Below the pieces are notes generated by a model. It was not told where the DNA came from. It ran no database searches and saw only the letters and a list, made by a program, of their open reading frames with translations. Shown piece after piece: positions 63,988 to 64,000 of a stretch of 64,000 nt of DNA; position 1 is the first letter of the stretch, and every line of letters starts with the position of its first letter. The DNA comes from Bog-473 sp963764305 (GTDB lineage Bacteria > Actinomycetota > Acidimicrobiia > Acidimicrobiales > RAAP-2), in NCBI GenBank assembly GCA_963764305.1, contig CAVXSD010000007.1:372001-436000 (forward strand), in the 5' to 3' direction. The position numbers were made by a program, and so were the translations under genes.

Positions 63988-64000
63988 GGGGCTCCCCGAT

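Noticed and set aside
1..64000. tRNA, rRNA, CRISPR arrays, insertion sequences, phage attachment sites
   Set aside because: No cloverleaf, repeat-spacer pattern, transposase or direct-repeat-bounded element was recognised by eye; a covariance-model scan would be needed to exclude tRNAs.

Overview
The window is high-GC DNA with tightly packed genes, frequent ATGA/GTGA start-stop overlaps, many GTG starts and a 13E12-type DUF222-HNH gene. This suggests an actinobacterium; the mix of paired acyl-CoA dehydrogenases, Zn-ribbon/thiolase pairs, ACMSD-type amidohydrolases and P450 would fit a soil or water lineage such as Acidimicrobiia, but the lineage is an inference. No tRNA, rRNA, CRISPR array, insertion sequence or origin was recognised.

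Layout. (1) 1-4.9 kb: a branched-chain-amino-acid-type (HAAT/Liv) ABC transporter, order G-F-H-M-binding protein, cut by the left edge and closed by a strong hairpin. (2) 5-12.4 kb: acyl-CoA/aglycone genes: Zn-ribbon OB-fold protein plus thiolase-like protein, an orphan solute-binding protein, amidohydrolase, TetR, short-chain dehydrogenase, cytochrome P450. (3) 12.5-31 kb: a carbohydrate island. uxaC, uidA, LacI, uxuB and a LarA-family (nickel-pincer) enzyme form a glucuronide branch; a Gfo/Idh oxidoreductase, xylA, xylB, GH43 and a second LacI form a xyloside branch; galT, an IMPase-like phosphatase, a GHMP kinase and a GH2 galactosidase form a galactoside branch. (4) 31-37.2 kb: esterase-like hydrolase, solute-binding protein, ferredoxin, 3-hydroxyisobutyrate-dehydrogenase-like protein, carboxymuconolactone-decarboxylase-like protein, an isobutyryl-CoA-mutase-like large subunit and MarR. 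(5) 37.3-42.4 kb: GH1 beta-glucosidase, an amidohydrolase and a GH78 rhamnosidase. (6) 42.7-51.5 kb: SDR, a DUF427-thioesterase fusion, a tandem DUF427 protein, enoyl-CoA hydratase, and a second Liv transporter with a fused H-M permease. (7) 51.7-64 kb: a broken enoyl-CoA hydratase and a broken amidohydrolase, mmsA, another amidohydrolase, a Zn-ribbon/thiolase fusion resembling Ltp2-type aldolases, TetR, HNH protein, hydrolase and two adjacent acyl-CoA dehydrogenases.

How it may work together. The five glycosidases (beta-glucuronidase, beta-galactosidase, alpha-rhamnosidase, beta-glucosidase, beta-xylosidase) show no signal peptides, so they appear to act on imported small glycosides. They sit among P450, CoA-ester, aldolase and mutase genes of the kind used on terpenoid, steroid or other branched aglycones. 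A saponin- or glycoside-dismantling supercluster is my main inference. A repeated operator-like motif, half-site TGACATCGAC, lies directly upstream of up to eight of the CoA-ester/transport genes and may define one regulon.

Quality note. At least 12 genes carry frame breaks. In eleven of them every break can be repaired by removing one base per break, which looks like a systematic insertion error in the assembly rather than real decay. The 51.7-54 kb stretch is worse and also has an in-frame TAG.
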